Positions 53,601 to 56,600 of a DNA stretch of 64,000 nt are shown here, piece by piece; position 1 is the first letter of the stretch; each line of letters opens with the position of its first letter. This DNA is from Talpa occidentalis (taxonomy: Eukaryota; Chordata; Mammalia; Eulipotyphla; Talpidae): the NCBI RefSeq assembly GCF_014898055.3, contig NW_023604861.1, forward strand, positions 83,858,399 to 83,922,398. Direction: 5' to 3'. Position numbers and translations under genes: made by a program. The notes under the pieces are model-generated. The model was given only the letters and a program-made list of their open reading frames with translations, was not told the DNA's origin and did no database searches.

Positions 53601-56600
53601 TTCTCACAGACACCATGCCCAAGAAAGTTTAAAAGAAATATTACACTTGCTAGAGTTTTGTAATAGTGAATTCACTGCACGGCATTGTGCATTCCTTTAT
53701 GCCTTAAACTGTTTTTACAGTCTCCTTTAGTGATGGAAGGAGAATAAGATAAAACTGAGGTTCTTATGATTCCTATGATACTCAAGTATTGCTGCTTACT
53801 AAAACAAAATTCTATATATTGCTATAACTGCTATATCTAGACCCAAATGTCAGAAATCTTTAAACTTTTTTTATTAGACTTTAACATACATTAAAAGTAT
53901 GTATATATATTTTTCAATCTAGGAATTTTTTTAGTCATTAATAAGCAGGTGATGCAGATCATTAGAGGCCAAGATACCACAGGAGGAGATGACTGTAAAG
54001 AGACCCACAAACTAGGAGTATGACTATATTAATAGGTTTGCTCCCCCAGGCTCTTAATGACACCCAAGTTTCTTATTTTGAGTCACACACACCCTTCCAG
54101 TGACATAAGGGTGCATGAGCAGAAAAATTGGAGAAGAGTCAGAAATATGTAGCAGTGTCTAGAGACACTTAAATTACATACAAATCTTTGTTGAAATTGA
54201 GCTGGGTTCAAGGTTTGGAGCTCAAAAACATGGCAGATATCATTGGCTTGATAGTTTTCAAAAAATCTGCAGGACAGACTGGTTTCTCTCTTCATTAAAG
54301 AGAGAGTCCATCTATCTTTTTCATTACTGGTATATGACACACAGGAACCTCAGATTTTTAATATTCATCACTTTTCTTCCATGGAATTTTTTACTTTTCC
54401 TTTCTTACAAATTATCTTTAATGACTGTAAAATTGTGTTTTATATCCTCCCCCTTACCTGCCCATCTCTAAACTGTATATGAAGATTTAAAGAAGATCAG
54501 TTGTTTGTAACAATTCCATAAAATACACCTATCTTTGCCCTGAACGTTTCCATTGCACTACTGTATCAAGGACCAAGTCTCAATTAACCACTATCTGACC
54601 CTTGTTAACTTTCTTCCCGCCCCTCCTCCTGCCAAAGTTTGCCCTTCCTGCCAAAGTTCAGCACTTCCTAGAAAAGTCTCACAGCCTGTTTGATATTGTA
54701 CTTCACTTTAGTCACCAAAGGAAGAATTTACAGGTGCTTGGCCCCATCTATAAGACCATGACCGAAATCTGACCTCCTGTTACAATACGTGAACTCCTGC
54801 CCTACTGATAAGGCTGGCAGATATAAGTAGGATTTTTCAAATAATCCTTTGGGAATTTATAAGCAGCACAGCCATAAAAGGGGGGTGAATGGAAGGTCGG
54901 TTTCACTAAAAATAATAAATATTGCCATGTTTATTCAAAGTGTGCCTTGTTATCCTCCAGGCCAAAAGTTCAGATAAACACTATTGTAAATGACAAAATA
55001 TTAGAACTTTTTGTTACTTCTGTTATGATCCTTCCGTTGGACACCAATAGAACTGTTTTCCCTCGTATAAGTCCCAGCCCTGATATTGTATAACGCAGTC
55101 TGAGACTAGAATAGTGGATTCATTGGCAGGTCAAAAGGAGGATAGCTATCTTTCAAAATCAAAAATAAACATTTATTGCAAATTATGCACTACTAAAACA
55201 GAGTGTGAGGGCAAAAAGAGATGAATAAAACATGGTACTTGCCCTAATAGAGCTTATAGTCTATTGAGAAAAAAGAACACATTTTTAGAATATGGTGACA
55301 GAATATAGTAAGCACCAGTATAAATATGCACTGGGTCCTCTAATAGCACAAAGGGTAAGGGAGCCCACTGAGCACAACCTGAAATAACAGGAAAATTTTC
55401 TGCACACACAAGTATGAAACAAATATTAATCCATAAGATAAGAAATGGGGCTAGTAACTGAAGCAGGGACTGGCACAAAGAAAGGCTAAGAAGTATGAAA
55501 GGGCATGGTGCATTCAAAGAACTGGAAGCATTTTCAATATCATTAAAACAAGGTGGTAGCAGGAAATATGGCAGACAGAACATGAAAAATCTGTAATTTT
55601 GTATGTTATACTTTCTTTTATGCGTCTATATTTTACTCCACAAATGACCAATTAGAGAATCGTAAGTAGTAACATCATCAAATTTGTATGATAGAAGGAT
55701 TATTATAACTATAGTGAGAAATAATTTAAAGATTTATGATATAAGGTAGAGAGACCACTATTATGGAATAATCCTGGTGAAAATATGAACTATGGCAATA
55801 ATTTTAGGAGAGGCAAGTAGAACTATATGTATATATTTGGGAGGTAAAATTTCCAAATGTAGGAGTGGGGAAAATAGAAGGGTTTAGGTTTCTGGCTGAT
55901 GACTAGACAGATAATGCTGTTATTACCTAAGATCAATCACTGTATACAGAAGAAGTAGATTTTAGGGAGCAAAGGGAGATGAGTTGATTTTGAAATAAAT
56001 AAAGTTTGTGCTTCTGGGGAATATTCAAAAGGCTAGGTTCAGTAGACAATTATATATAAAAATCTAAAACTCAAGGGAAAGCTGAGATGTCGAGATACAG
56101 GTTTGGAAGTCATTAGCAATTTAAACCTTGAAAGTATATTATAATGTTCAGGAAAGGGAAGAGAGAAAGAAGAGAAGCAGGGTAAGGGCAGAACCCTGAG
56201 AACCACAAGGAACACAAAGAAGGACTAGAATCCACAAAAACTAAAACAGATAACAACTGCCAAAAAGATTGGTAGAGGAGAAGGAATGGGAAGGAAAGAG
56301 AGAGATAAGGTTTATTTTCTCATCAGTTCTCAGTTCTACGTTCTCATACCTTTTTTTAAAGCCTAATGTTAATATTACCTACATTAGGAAATAAAATATT
56401 TATGCTACAACTTTATATTAAATAACTCCTTTTTAAAAAATATCTTTGAAGGTCTCCCTGCTGGCCTAAGGATTAAGTCTCAGTGCTATCACAACTACAA
56501 CCTGAGTTCGATCCCGGGCCCGGGAGCTAACCCACATATGGAGCAGCACACCTCTCCTGTCTGGCCTGCTGCACCTCTTAACAGTGTATTTCAATAAATT